From Leuctra nigra (lineage: Eukaryota > Arthropoda > Insecta > Plecoptera > Leuctridae), in NCBI GenBank assembly GCA_934045905.1, contig OW203766.1:23120309-23184308 (forward strand): 64,000 nucleotides of DNA. Reading direction: 5' to 3'. Below the pieces are notes generated by a model, which made no database searches, was not told the origin of the DNA, and was given only the letters and a program-made list of their open reading frames with translations. Within the stretch, counting starts at the first letter, position 1; each line of letters starts with the position of its first letter. A program made the position numbers and the translations under genes. Shown here in pieces: positions 1 to 12,700 of this stretch.

Positions 1-32
1 GTTAATTACAAAAATTGATTGGAACTTCAATT

Positions 33-88
33 ATAGCCAACTGACATTTCGTGGTTGAAAACACCGGTAGCTAATGTCAGTTGGCTAT
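33..88. repeat. 16-bp perfect inverted repeat (hairpin)
   Basis: The arm at 33-48 (atagccaactgacatt) is the exact reverse complement of 73-88, with a 24-base loop. It is probably the remnant of a small foldback MITE. No gene is seen in 1-177. Confidence 0.6.
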
Positions 89-177
89 GCTTCAATTAAG
101 AAGTTTTATGCTGTTGTTTGAGGTATTATTACATCAGAAATTTTTATGAATTTTTATTTTGTTTATTTTACACTGAC

Positions 178-1616
178 AATGACAAATCTATGGACAAATA
201 GTGTCGGTGAGGGCACGCTTCCCTGACGAAGTCCTTCCTTGACCGCAAACCATCCCGACTTTCCTTCCATCGTTTGCACACGACTCTAATTTTTCTCGTA
301 TGTGCACCTAATTCTATCAATGAGTTCTCTACGTACTCCCTTCTGCTTCAGGCTTTCCCATACTTGCCTCCTAGGCAAGCGATCATAGGCTTTTTTTAAG
401 TCCAGAAAAACCATGTATAGCTTTTCCCCACTCTCCCTCCATGATCTGCCGGATACTGAATAATGGGTCAATGGTTGACCTCCCTCTCCTGAACCATATT
501 GCTCCTCCCTGAGCCCTTCCTCCACTACCTCCCTCAGCCTAAACTCTATAAGTTTTTCAAACAGTTTTGCACACTGGCACATCAATGTCACTCCCCTGTA
601 GTTGCTGCACCTCTTCCTGTCGCCCTTTTTGAAAATCGGTACGATGACCCCTTCCTCCAATCCAATGGAACTGTCTTCTGCTTCCATGCTTCCGAACTGT
701 TGAGGAGAGTGGAACCAAGTGACGACCAAGATACCAATACATTAGTGTATGCCGATGACATAGTAGTGTGGGGAGGTAAAATAGTGCAAGAAAAGATTGA
801 TAGATGAAGCCAGACTACTGAAGAATTCGGAATGCGGATTAGCCAAGAAAAGAGTGAGATTCTGGTATTGGAGAGGAAGGCAACAAGGAACGAGAAGATC
901 ACACTACGAGGCATGGAATTGGTGGAGAAGGGAGAATTCAAGTACCTTGGGAGCTGGTTAACGAAGGATGGAAAGATAGGAAGAGAGGTCACAGCAAGAG
1001 TTCAGCAGGCTAACTTGTTTTACCAGCTAGTGAGAAAGCTTCTCTGGAGTGAGCATTTCCCTCAGCAGTGTAATGTACTTCTTTTCAAGACCTACTTTGT
1101 CCCAATACTTACATATGGGTCGGTCACCTGGGCTGTTGGGGGAAAGGAGGAGAGCCAGTAACAAGCAGCAGAAATGAAGTTTCTACGGAGTGCGCAAGGA
1201 TTAACGAAGATGGACAAGATCAGGAGTGAGAAAATTAGAAGGGACTTGAATGTGGAAAGGCTGACTTTTAAATTGGGTAGAGAGCGGCTACGATGGTTTG
1301 GGCACATGAAAAGGATGCAAGGGAATAGAATACCAAGGCGGGAGTTTGAAGTGGCCAGGAGTGGGAAGACCGTGGGAGAAGTGGTAGCAGAGGATGTGCG
1401 AGAGAGATTGGAGAAGTGGGAAGAAGTAGAAGAGGAGAGTTGGTGGGAAGACAGGAAAAAGTGGAAGAAGCTGGTGGAGAAGAAAGAAGAAGAGGAAGAG
1501 CCAAGCTTGGCCAGCTGGCTCAAGAGTCCGAGGCCCTAGCAAGTGGTGGCCTTGGCCACCCCCCCGACCCAACTATGGAACCTGGCGAAGGATTATTATT
1601 ATTATTACACATCTAA
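178..1616 (+). mobile_element. LINE (RTE-like non-LTR retrotransposon), 5' truncated with a 5' inversion
   Basis: The 3' part (about 694-1616) reads on the plus strand. It encodes the end of the reverse transcriptase, with catalytic YADD at about 748-759, then the C-terminal RLRWFGHMKRMQ region and a (ATT)n tail at about 1591-1608. The upstream part (about 178-693) encodes the preceding RT segment (YRGVTLMCQCAK, LDLKKAYDRLP) but on the minus strand. The inverted block ends in the codons just before those that open the plus-strand block (ELLRRVE), so this is one insertion with an inverted 5' end and not two copies. An in-frame stop after GGKEESQ and a deletion in the RPREKW region show that it is dead. 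The clade call rests on the RT motifs and the short-repeat tail. Confidence 0.88.
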
Positions 1617-2010
1617 ATGTAGGAATGACCCTACATTTTTGAGAGAGCATCTCCTTTTTACAACTTTGGGACCGACTCTGTTTTATCTTGGTTTTTCTGT
1701 TAAATACTGACATTCTGCAGGTTTACAATTGTTCTGATATCTACCGGCATTGTGCTTTGTCTATTTTCATGCAGATTTGGCATAGATTAGGATATAGGAT
1801 TTAATAAAAATAAGAAATGGTAATAATTGTTTTTTTTCAAGTGAACATGCATTCATTGGTCATGGTGTAAAAAATTATTATTATTTACTAAGCGTAATTC
1901 ACAATTAATTATTACAAATTGGTAGACGTTTTCCTTCATGTAACACTTTCTCTGCCCATAACATGTAACATGCATTCGGGGGATGTTACTACTACATAGT
2001 ATAAACTATG

Positions 2011-2101
2011 ATCGGTGACGGGCTAAGATGAACCCTGTTTAGCATTGCCAGGTATAGGGCGGCCCATGCTAGCGCGGGTTCATCTTTGCCTGTCACCGAC
2101 C
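2011..2101. repeat. MITE family A, copy 1 (about 91 bp foldback)
   Basis: The ends are inverted: the left end begins tcggtgacgggctaagatga and the right end carries the complement of tcggtgacaggcaaagatga. The middle (agcattgccaggtatagggc) is shared with a second copy at 55621-55712, so this is a dispersed family. Confidence 0.7.
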
Positions 2102-2394
2102 CTAAATACTTATCAACTTGTGCTGAATACTCTTTTGTTACAGCCTGCATAATGCTGATTGATCAGACTTCGCTGCGTGTGAAGATTATTTTAACGCCAA
2201 TGGCCCTGTTGATATCAATTGCATTGAGATGCAATTGTAATTCATTTGTAATGTCTGTTGACTGAAGGGAATGATTTATACACCCCACAAGTATTATTTC
2301 TTTGTGATAAATGGAAATTAGTAATTAAACTTGATTGATAAGAAAGAATATTAGTTTAAACTTAAGTTAATTCATGCATTTAAATTGCCGCCCT

Positions 2395-2525
2395 GGGTCC
2401 GGATTCACAAAGCTTTTCCCCGTTTTTTTTAAAAATAAACCCCCTTATTTCACTGCTTAGTAGATACACCAAAGTGGGGTAAACTCTCAATTCCCCCCGG
2501 GGAAAAGCTTTGTGAATCCGGGCCC
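2395..2525. repeat. MITE, about 131 bp, with GGATTCACAAAGC inverted ends
   Basis: The terminal inverted repeats run from gggtccggattcacaaagct to the matching agctttgtgaatccgggccc, followed inward by ttttcccc/ggggaaaa. A related but disrupted copy seems to start at about 4460 (gggcccagaattcacaaatc). Target-site duplication is unclear. Confidence 0.65.
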
Positions 2526-3128
2526 TAGTTAATTTTAAGCTAAGTATAGAAAAATAAAATATGCTTACTCAGTAATAATCTTAGCTTGTAAGAGCAATCT
2601 GAATTATAGTGTCACATTATCACATACATGTATTATTTCATTAAAAGAATGCAATTTCAATATGTATTGATTATTGAATGATTTTAGTCTCAAATGTTAT
2701 TAAGATTAAAGCTGATTAAATGAAACTTACTTTTCTCTACCCTTACATTAGGTAAAAAAAAAAATTATAATAAATGTATAAAAAATAAACACATACTACA
2801 TACAAAATAACACATGTAAAAAGGGTATTTAACTCTTCATATATCATCCTTACTTCATAGGTACTAAACTAAAGAGTCAAGAAATATTAAACTATGTGAA
2901 TTAAGAATAAATGTTGACTTGACTCAAATTGACAACCTTTGAAAATCAAGGTTTCGATGATATCATTCAGGAATTCACTGAAGTATTCACACTTTGTCTG
3001 CCATTAACATGTGAGGGTACCTACTTCGTAATTAGGTAATAACAAATTTCATGCAACATTTCCAAAGTACCTAGTTATAAAATTGCAAGAACCACCTGAC
3101 CATTTTAGATAATTGGTTCCAACAGCTT

Positions 3129-3303
3129 AGCCCCATTTACACGGTGCAATTTCTCGAACAACTTCTGTGTCACATTCCCATTTTTCATACAATTTTGTAT
3201 TTACACGACGCAACTTTCTGTCGCAGAACTTAAAACACATTCTAATTTCCATTCAAGTGTGGTACAGAAGTTGTACAAAAAGTTGCACCGTGTAAATGGG
3301 GCT
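3129..3303. repeat. MITE, 175 bp, with perfect 21-bp inverted ends
   Basis: Left end agccccatttacacggtgca and right end tgcaccgtgtaaatggggct are exact reverse complements. An internal gttgtacaaaaagttgca segment echoes the left arm. Coding content is nil. It resembles non-autonomous DNA transposons with GGGGCT-type ends. Confidence 0.75.
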
Positions 3304-3644
3304 TTAGTAATGTAGTTCCTTTTCTGTTGTGTTGTGGTACTTATTATAAATAAAACTGAAACGAACATGAAGCTATGTTTCTACCGAGTATATAATTAAA
3401 GTTGCAAGTTATCTATACACACTACAGTTTAATGTGAGAATAGCTAGTGAATAACAGATTTATGCAGTAACTTGCAGTCTGTTTGGAACTGTAACGAGAC
3501 AAACCATATATTGGTTTGCATGATTATTAATAGCAGTACTACATAATACAAATTGCTATAGTTTGAGAGATTTGAGGTTGACTTCAAAGATAATAACAAA
3601 TCTTCATAACGGGCTGTGTTTGTGTTGGGGTGTGTCTTCATATT

Positions 3645-3770
3645 TCACCCCATTTGCTTGTAGATCATCTCCTTGATCATTTTAGGTGGTGGCATGGATT
3701 TTTTTTTAATTCTGTATGTTGCATTTCTAACAATTCCATCATTCATTAACGCTCGCCACATGGGATCTCT
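3645..3770 (-). CDS. SETX: Helicase gene exon 15 (C-terminus and stop)
   Basis: The acceptor tttttcag precedes AGA GAT CCC (phase 0). The exon encodes 41 residues (RDPMWRALMNDG to IYKQMG) and a TGA stop. In senataxins this short tail follows helicase motif VI directly, as it does here after splicing to NFNSLE. Confidence 0.9.
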   Translation of the reverse strand, partial: RDPMWRALMNDGIVRNATYRIKKKSMPPPKMIKEMIYKQMG

Positions 3771-6700
3771 CTGAAAAAGATGCAATAACTGAAACTCAAT
3801 CCCAATCCATGTTGGAACACCACTGAACTTGCACAACATATTTCACAAGTTGCTGAATATTTAATTATTATTTTTATTGCCCAGGTTGCTGGATTTGAGT
3901 TACGTCAAACTATTTGTTTGAGCTAGATATTTTATGGATTTGCATAGCATGCCAAAATAAATAAAACTAGTCAGCAGCTTGATTGTGCACCTCACATTTG
4001 GAGACGTACACATACACTTTCACTACTCGCCAATTGCGAAACAAATCGAAGGCTGTCTCTATTATTGGCTTGAAGCTCATCCGTTCTTGGGTTACAGCAA
4101 TTGGAAACATACGAGATTCGTAAGCGTGATTTGTCCTGTTCATGCTCTCGGCCCCTCAAATGTGTGCTTGTGCCAGTGAATGTACATGGTCATTATTCCT
4201 AATAAAAACGTAGTTATTGCTTATGTGTGATAAAAGTAGAGGTGTGCGAATCCGAAAAGTGAGTTTTTAAGTCGAATTCAAACAAAATGTTGAATTCAAA
4301 TATCGCAGAGAAATTCTCATTGAATAGTATATTGAATAGTTACACTATGTTGACAGTTCAACAACAGATGTTCAGCGCACAGGACTTTCAAGGTCGAACG
4401 ATAAACCATGTTTATCTTTTAGCGCCGAACTGTAAACGCAGCTTTACTCTAAAACGTCAGGGCCCAGAATTCACAAATCTTTTCCCCCAGGGCCCTCATT
4501 CACGTACATGGGGTAAGCCATGATAGCTGGTGGTAAGGCGTGGTAGACCGGGTAGGTGGTGGTATCGGTATTCACGAAGAAGTTATCATGTCTTACCCCG
4601 GGGTAGAGTCTACCCCTACCTCGAGGCAGGGGTAAGCCGTGGTAACCAAGTTTGAAGTTGGTGGTAACTTATTGGCGGCCATTTTTGAACTTGACATGAC
4701 TGTCAAAACAACTGTTTGAAGTAATTCCTTCGCGTCGTCATCTGATCAGCTGTGTTGTGTGTTCATTGTATCTACTTTGTCTTTTACTTACGTTTACTAT
4801 GTTAGTTCCTGTTTATTTAATCATTCCACACAATATTGGATAGTATTATCGGTTCTAGTAAGTCAATCCATGGACCATATAACCTCCAAAACATTTTCTT
4901 AACCCTCTTAGTGCCAGCATTATTTCCTGTATATATGCGAAGAATGCCAGGCCATATATTCACAAATTGTTGAGTCACAGTAAAAAGTTGATATCTTTGC
5001 TTGTGCTTCACCAAAACTGTTGATTTTTTTTTACATGGTGGTAAAAGTATAATGAGGACTTAGACAAAAATTTAGTTCATGATTATTCTTATTGTACATG
5101 TTTTATTTTTTTATTTGGATTATAAAAAAAAATAAAAAATAAAAAAAATGTTTATTATGCCACAAATTTTGTAATGAATTTTTCCCAACAAAGTGAATAT
5201 ATTTTTTAGATTTCCTGATATTTTCTCAACACTCATGATTAATTTCATATTTTTGTGATTAAAACTACAGAAGCTATGAAATAATGTATAAAATATATGC
5301 CAGCAAAAGTAGACGCCATTTTGAATTGAAAAAATGTCATTTTGCGTCAAAATAGTAAGAAATCTGTACACTACCGCCACCAAACATTTTTTCAATAAAC
5401 TACCACACTATTACCAACCCAGTCGATCAAGCAGTTCAACATTCCAAAGACATTAAGAGGCGCGATATTTAATTTAAAATTTAGCCGATATATCGGCCCT
5501 TGGCAAGTTTCGCACAAACTCTCAGAGCCGATATATCGGCTCTTGGCACTAAGAGGGTTAAACACTAGATATAAGTAATAAACTTCATATTTTTATGTTG
5601 GAGAGTTAGGTTAGCACTGAATTCACCGTAGAAAACTTTTGTTGCACCAGATTTTATTGAACTAACACATTTTGTTCCGTATTTGTATAGTTTATCGTTT
5701 GGAATTGAACTGTCACTATTTTTAATAAAGACAAAATGCACGTGCGCGGAAAATGATATTCGAATCTGATTAGTGAAAAAAAGCATGGCCTACTTAAAAT
5801 TAACGTTCTATTTACACTATACAAATTTCAAGTATGCAGTGACACCACCAAGATACTACTGCTTCGTGAATACAAATGTGTAATTCGCTACCCCGAGGTG
5901 GTAAGCAAGTGGTAGGCAAGGATAAGGACAATGTACGTGAATGAGGGCCCAGGGGAATTAGCCGTTAAATAGTTGAAGGGTTACAGATTTCTTGCAAAAA
6001 TCAGATAAATCACATAGGGTGTCATGGCCCACATAAAAACTCACTATTCGACTTTGACCGTATACTGCACCTAAATCGAGTATTTATTCACACACCTCTA
6101 GATAGAAGTAATACGCACCTCTAGAGAATTGAAATTGGCACAAATGATGAGCGAAAACTTGGCTCGGGTGAGGGCAACGTTTAGCCGCTGTCCTTCCGCC
6201 ATGAATCCCGTTCCACTGGTCCTCACGCAAGAGATCACGATGATGTCGCGCTCCTGACCTTGGAAGCCGTCGATTGTGTTGACCTTGATTCCTTCAAGGC
6301 CCAGCATACGATTGATATGATCACGTTGCCTGGTGTAGGGCGTGATGATGCCTAGCGTCATGTTTTTCGGTCCCAGCAGCGTTTTGTTCAGTTCGTGAAC
6401 CAGAGAGCAGACAAGTTCAGCTTCTCGATGATTTGACATTACTCTGCAATGGTAATGAACAAAATATTAATGACTTTCCAATAATGTTTTTATATTTGTT
6501 CAATTTGATAGCACAATTTTCAGTAAGTATGAGGTTTGTTCAAAAGTTGTAGGTTTGTACTTGGAACAGACTTTGGGTGGTAGAAAACTGTTGGGATGCC
6601 AGTCATCAATTTTTTTTCTCACAGATTTTATTATAATATTATAACCTTAAAGGACCAGTGAACCCAAAAATCAAAATTTTACTATCATTGATGTTCGGGG

Positions 6701-9700
6701 ATTTAAGCACATTGGCGCAGTGTTGAAACATCCAGCCTAACGCGTATGGTCTTGAAATGATACATAAAAGAATGACCTTGCGAAACTTGGCGAGTCAGTA
6801 GTACAGTGTAACATTGATTTTCATCTTCAAATATTCGGTGTGAGCAAACTACGTGCAACCTACGATCACCACACTTTACAGGGAACGGAAACTGTCTGAC
6901 TAGCTGGCCATGTGCTTGGTCACCTTGAACACAACAATCATAGAACAGGCGGCTGTGATGTCGCTCACGTGACACATGTCTTTATCTCCCGCCAGAACAG
7001 AATTCAAATATTCGACAATGCGCTATCATCTTTAGCAGCGGCAAGTTTGAGAAGCTCTTTCAAACCTGGCGGCAATTGTGTGAATCAAATTAAAACACTC
7101 CAAAACCGTACTTTTTTTAAATTTCGCGGGTCACCGGCCGGAAGTAAGACGGAGCAGGAAGTAAGAAAGAGCAAATCGGCGGCCCAAGCACTGGGCCGCC
7201 ATTATTTAGCATTGGTCTTATGGGAGTGACGTCACAATACGCAGACAGTTTCTGATCCCTGTAAAGTGTGGTGATCGTAGGTGCAACCCAGGATAAAGTT
7301 TTTGATGAAAAGAACAAACAAATCTTCCTCTTCCTAACCATATTTTATTCAAAATTATAGCGCTTATCATTTACCTGCAATTAATAAAATCCCATATTAT
7401 GCTCCACTTTATATTTTACCAGCTGGTACTTGAGAGTGTAAATATCACGTTTTGTTATGAATTCTGCATGCTCGCAACCTTTTGACCCCGCCTTAGCCTG
7501 AGAATTTGAGTCACAATCCCTCGCCAGAACCCGAGTTCTTAGAATCTTGCCGAATAAAAGTCAACACAGATGAATTTACGATCGAAATGAGATCACTTTT
7601 GAAGGTATTTAAACACACTTTATGACCGGCAACCACACAATGTTTGTATTTTAAATGTACACTCAATGAAGTGAAAAATGGCACACGAAGTCGTTCTTTT
7701 CAAACACAATTTTCAAGTTTATAAATAATTTTTTTCTAATTTTCTGTTTGTCACAAATCAAAAACTATTGATCAATAACAGTAGTGATTGGTGTCAGGTA
7801 CAATTAGAAAAAATATGGTGTCCAGGTTAACAGGGGCTTTAACGTCTTTCCAAACTTTCCAATTTTGATTTCTCTTTGTACTTCGATGCATAGGTATTAA
7901 AATTATATAGTTCAAACAAAGGTGGCTTCAAATAGTCAATTAATCATAGCCATAGGCAATCATGGTACGTAGAGTTCCCACAGATTTCCACTAACCCGGC
8001 GTTCTCCTGCGTGAACGGATGATGGAGAATCACATATGGCTTGAGATCACAAGATCGGTATCTGTCGAAGCCGGGCAACGACTTCAGCTGGTTCTCGTAG
8101 AAATATTCATTAGGCCACCGCAAGATAGCTGGGTGCATCCGGTACTGGTCCGTCAGCATGATCGTCGGGTTGCTGGGCATATCGAAGAAACATTTCTCTA
8201 GGCGAGTGAGCATCGATTCACTGAACCCATTTTCTTTCGCAACCTGGGGAGAGCAGACAATCTCATTTTATTCAGCAATCAGCAGTAGATACCTGCAGGC
8301 TTGTTAAGCTCATGATATGAAAACCACCATCTACTCGATTTGTTCCTCCTCTACTACAGCACCTGCACACTTTAAAGTTAAATTAGGTATGTAATCAAAT
8401 GTTGCCCCTTGAACTAATTAATAATTATCTAATACCTACCCCATGTCCTGTCCAACGTATGTTTGAAAAAGGCCACCATGGCAGACATAGGGTAAACCCA
8501 AGGTCATCCGGTAAGACGCTGAAGTGGCCTATTTTACACATAAATTGGACAGCTTGTGTAAATATAACTTAGAAATTCAAAGTACCTAGTACCTACCTAT
8601 ATTATGAATTATTTTATAGACTCATAGATATTTTAAATTTTACAAGCAATTATTTAGGCTGTGATGTCTATAATACTTTTTGTTTTATGATGTCCAGTTT
8701 TGGAAGTACGAAATGATTGTTATAAGGTAGTACATTCTTAACTCACAGATATGATAGGCAGTTTAGGGAGGGATGAAATATCCAAGTAGATCTACCTACT
8801 AGGTAGCAATTAAAACACAGTCAAAGTGAACTTTTCACTCTTTGTTTTCTGCATCGATATCATGTGCCGGGTTGTGCAACACAAATTATACAATTTCTGT
8901 AGCTTGTGGAGTGGAAAATGAGAGCACAAGACTATGTTATGCAGAAAGTTTAGAGACTAACCCTGCAGTTTGTCATGGCTGGAAGTTGCATCGAGTCGCC
9001 GACGAGAACTAACACCTTGACCCCATGGACCAGCGGCAGAAGTGTCTCTGGCTCAGAACATTGCGACGCTTCGTCGACAATACAACATGAGAACATTTCC
9101 TGTCCTGGACTAAAAGAGAATTATGTATTTAATTGTATTGTAATTTGTAATATAAATCACTTGGATCAAATAATTTCTATTGACTCCACTACATATTTTT
9201 ATTACCTAAACACCTATTACTACTTACTTTGTCACAAATGCTCTTTCCATGACATCATTCATGCATGAGTTGAGTGTTACTGCCACAATGTGCGCCTTCT
9301 GGAGTATATAGTTTCTCGCCGTCTCCTTGTCTTCGTAACTGAAGGTACGATTCTCCTGTAAAATAAAATTATAAAACCATTATATTAAATAATAATATTA
9401 CTTGTCAATAATAAGGAGAGTGGGAGGACTGAGGGAGAAATGGAGAGAGTTGGTAGCAGAGGATTTTGCAAGAAAGACTGCAGAATTGAGAAGAAGTGGA
9501 AGATAGAAGGTGGTGGGAAGATGGAGAAGGGAATGAGCTGGTGGGGATGAAGGAAGAAGAGGAAGACTCCATTCTGGTTTTAAGAGTCCTAGGTCCTAGT
9601 AATTGGTGGTTTAGCCACCCCCGACACAACTTTTAAAACTGAGATAAACTGGGATAAAACTGGGTTATCATTACATTGTACAAGTATTAATATTAGCGTG

Positions 9701-12700
9701 CCAATTGTTAATGTAATTACGCGCTAACAAACATCAATTTCAGAATAGGGAATTCTCCTCAGATTTTAATTTACTTTTAATTAATTAAATACAATACTAG
9801 ATATTACAGGAAGACCAACAGTATATAACAGGTCTCTGAAATAAATTTATTTCAATAGTTATTGAGGTTTGAAAGAATGATTTTATTTGGCGGGCTCTGA
9901 ATGCCTCCCAGCTATCTGTGATTGGATGAAGTCAGAACCTAGTTGATAAGCAGTGAGACCATCCAAGATAGGGCTAAACGAGGCATTTCCCTGTGTTTAT
10001 CCAGTTTGTGTTCACTTCAAATGCATTAGATCCATCAGATCCATGCATCAAATTCATTAGAACCGAATTAGAACTGCATGCAGGACACATGGCTATCTAG
10101 GTTCTGACGTCACAGCTGGGAAAGATGGCGCATGGTCGTTTCAAATCTCCATTCAGAAAGCAAAAGTTTGAACTAACATAACTCGATAACAAGTAGATTT
10201 AAAAATATAAAAAAAATACTGTTGTATTTCTTTAGAAGCTGAGGATCTATTAAAAATTTAATAAAAACTGAGGAGAATTCCCTATTGAAAACAATAGAAA
10301 ATAATTTTCAGATTGGTTGGTTTTTGGTCAAGCAATATCTCATGAGTTGTGATTCGCATTCAGTCTGTCATGTATACGCCAGATAGTGGCAGGTGGAGCA
10401 GCTCGTTGCTGCTGCTCAGCTGCGCTGGCTCGGTCACACCATTCGGATGGGAGAGCACAGAATGCCAAAGAGGCTGCTCTATGGTGAGCTGGCTGAAGGC
10501 CGGAGGCTTCCCGGAGGACAAAAGAACACTGAGGGCAGCCACTCTGAGGACGGGAGGCGCTCCACCTGGCTGGGAGGCTGCGGCGTCTTCGTGTGACATG
10601 TGGCAGCCTATTGTCAGGGGCGTGACAGCTGGGATAGGGAACGTGACACCCCGCGCACCAGTGGCTGCTGGTGCCTTTCCGTGCGGGGAGTGTGGTAGGG
10701 TCTGCCAATCACTTGGTGTCCTTAGGAGCCGAGAGAGGTGGCACACAAGACTGGCAGCGGCGGCCCGACCACACTAAATGATGAGACCGGGGCTCGCCTG
10801 AGGGCTAGCGACAACAACAACTATAATATTTACACCTAAGAGCATTTGAGCTCGACACTGGTGACTCGCCTCGTCCATAAGCATTTCATCTTTGGATCGT
10901 TATGAATAAGCCATACCACCATACATCCACCACCATTGCATTTCTTATTTTTGTAGGTATGGTTCAGGAAATTTTTAAGAATTTCTACTTTCGGTGGAAG
11001 TACATAAAAATTATATTCGGTTCGGATATACTTCTGTAATTTTAAGCTGCATCAAAATGTTTTTTTTTTACTCGGAAATAACAATTAAGTTTTAAGGTGA
11101 TACTAGCGCTCGGCCGTTTTAGAAAATTGAGAGAGAAAAATTGTTTCATAAGCGAGTGTAACTTTTACAGGATGTTCACATGATCAGTCTGATTGTATAT
11201 TAGTAGCACTTTTTCATTTTTGCTTCTTGCGTCGTTAATTAGGCGCCGGTTATTCAACAAAACCGCGCAAAACGATGAAATTTGCGATACGATTGGAGAC
11301 CAAACCCGTAAACCAATTGATCTCAAATTTTATTCATGATTAGATGAAAGACAAACTTAGGGTTATCCCTTGGCACATTTTTGAAATTTAATTTTATACG
11401 GCACCCAGGGAGACAAGAAAACAGCTAATTTTTCACCAAAAATCCACTAATTATTACTAATTAAGTTAACAAAAAATTAAAAATGTACCAAGGGATAACC
11501 CTAAGTTTGTCTTTTATCTAATCATGATTAAAATTTCAAATAATTTGGTCTAACCATTTCGTCTCCAATCGTATCGCAAATAGTGTCTACAAAAAACAGC
11601 AAAATCGTTCGCGCTTGCAGCACCTTAACAGAATAGGCTGAAGAACACAAGTATTGCATTTACTAAAGAAACATCTACTTACATTTCTTCCACGATGTAG
11701 TTTGTTGATGTTGGATTCGAAGTGTGAGATTCTTTGTTCGATCAGGCGTGTATTCTGCTTGTTGCTACGAGCAGACTCCAACTCCAGATAAGCCTTGGCT
11801 TTCTTCGCTATCAGGGTGTTCAGCTGCAATAAATAAAAATTATGTGACTAGGAAAATGCCCAATGCAATGCGTTGATGAGCGAGCACCGATACGAGCAAC
11901 ATCTCCAGCCAAACACAGTTCACTCAATCGAAGTTAATACACCTATTACCTACTACTGTTTTTTCTTGCGATTTTCATTTTATACTATAGAATAATTGAA
12001 AATAGATATTTTTGATAAAACTCTCATTGACAGCTATTCCAAAACTCTTAAAATCTCACAAATCTGTAGGTACATACTTAACAGATTAGGCTGGAATTGT
12101 ATAAATTATACCACGCAAAATTTGAGCTTAATCGGAACATTTCGATTTTTGACCAATCAGAAGATGCATTTAAATTTTAACCAATTGGAAGATTTGACTG
12201 AATTTTTGTAAAATTTGATAAAATTTTGGTGTTAAAAAAATTTGAAATTGGTCGGATCCACAAATCGAAAGGCATATTTTTTTATTTGATTTTGAACCAA
12301 TCAACGGAGTTCGTAAACATTTGGTGAAAACAGAGTGTGAAACAAGGGTGAAACAGAGGTAAAGAGCGAAAAGGAGACGCTTGCTCAATAAGCCATGGAA
12401 ATAAACAAAAATAGTGAAGAAGTAGTCTAGCTCAGTGAAACGAATGTAAGTCAATCAGTCCCACCCCTCATGCTATTGCACTGAGTTTTTTATTGGTTCA
12501 ATGGTTGTCTAGTGGGGCATTAGCTCCAATCTGATAAATTTCCCAACAATGTGAAAGTTTGTCGTTATTGAGATCCAGTACAGTTCGTTTTTCCTATGTT
12601 TGAACTCTCACCAGACGGAGCCACCGTCAGTTGTTCTGTTAGGCCGAGAAAGACTTCATTGGGCGCTCACCTTGCAATGTAGTCTTCTCAGCCTAGCAGA

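Larger units (their letters stand above)
1617..3644. other. AT-rich region downstream of the helicase gene; no gene seen
   Basis: This stretch lies beyond the helicase stop codon on the minus strand. It holds only short inverted-repeat elements (2011-2101, 2395-2525, 3129-3303) and simple AT-rich sequence. A 3' UTR for the helicase gene should start at 3644 going down, but I could not identify a convincing poly(A) signal. Confidence 0.5.

Noticed and set aside
499..992. Open frames on both strands at the start of the window (102 and 134 codons)
   Set aside because: They cross the inversion junction of one LINE or read the opposite strand of its RT; not separate genes.
2011..2101. Conserved hairpin as a possible regulatory RNA
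   Set aside because: The same block at 55621-55712 with inverted ends points to a MITE family, not an RNA gene.
6912..7229. 105-codon plus-strand ORF in the inverted-repeat region
   Set aside because: It lies in a transposon-like foldback, with no domain; it is antisense to a helicase intron.
10349..10777. Three overlapping ORFs of 120-142 codons
   Set aside because: GC-rich, stop-poor LINE remnant; the recognisable protein words (QLRWLGHTIRM, CGECGRVCQS) are in different frames of one dead element.
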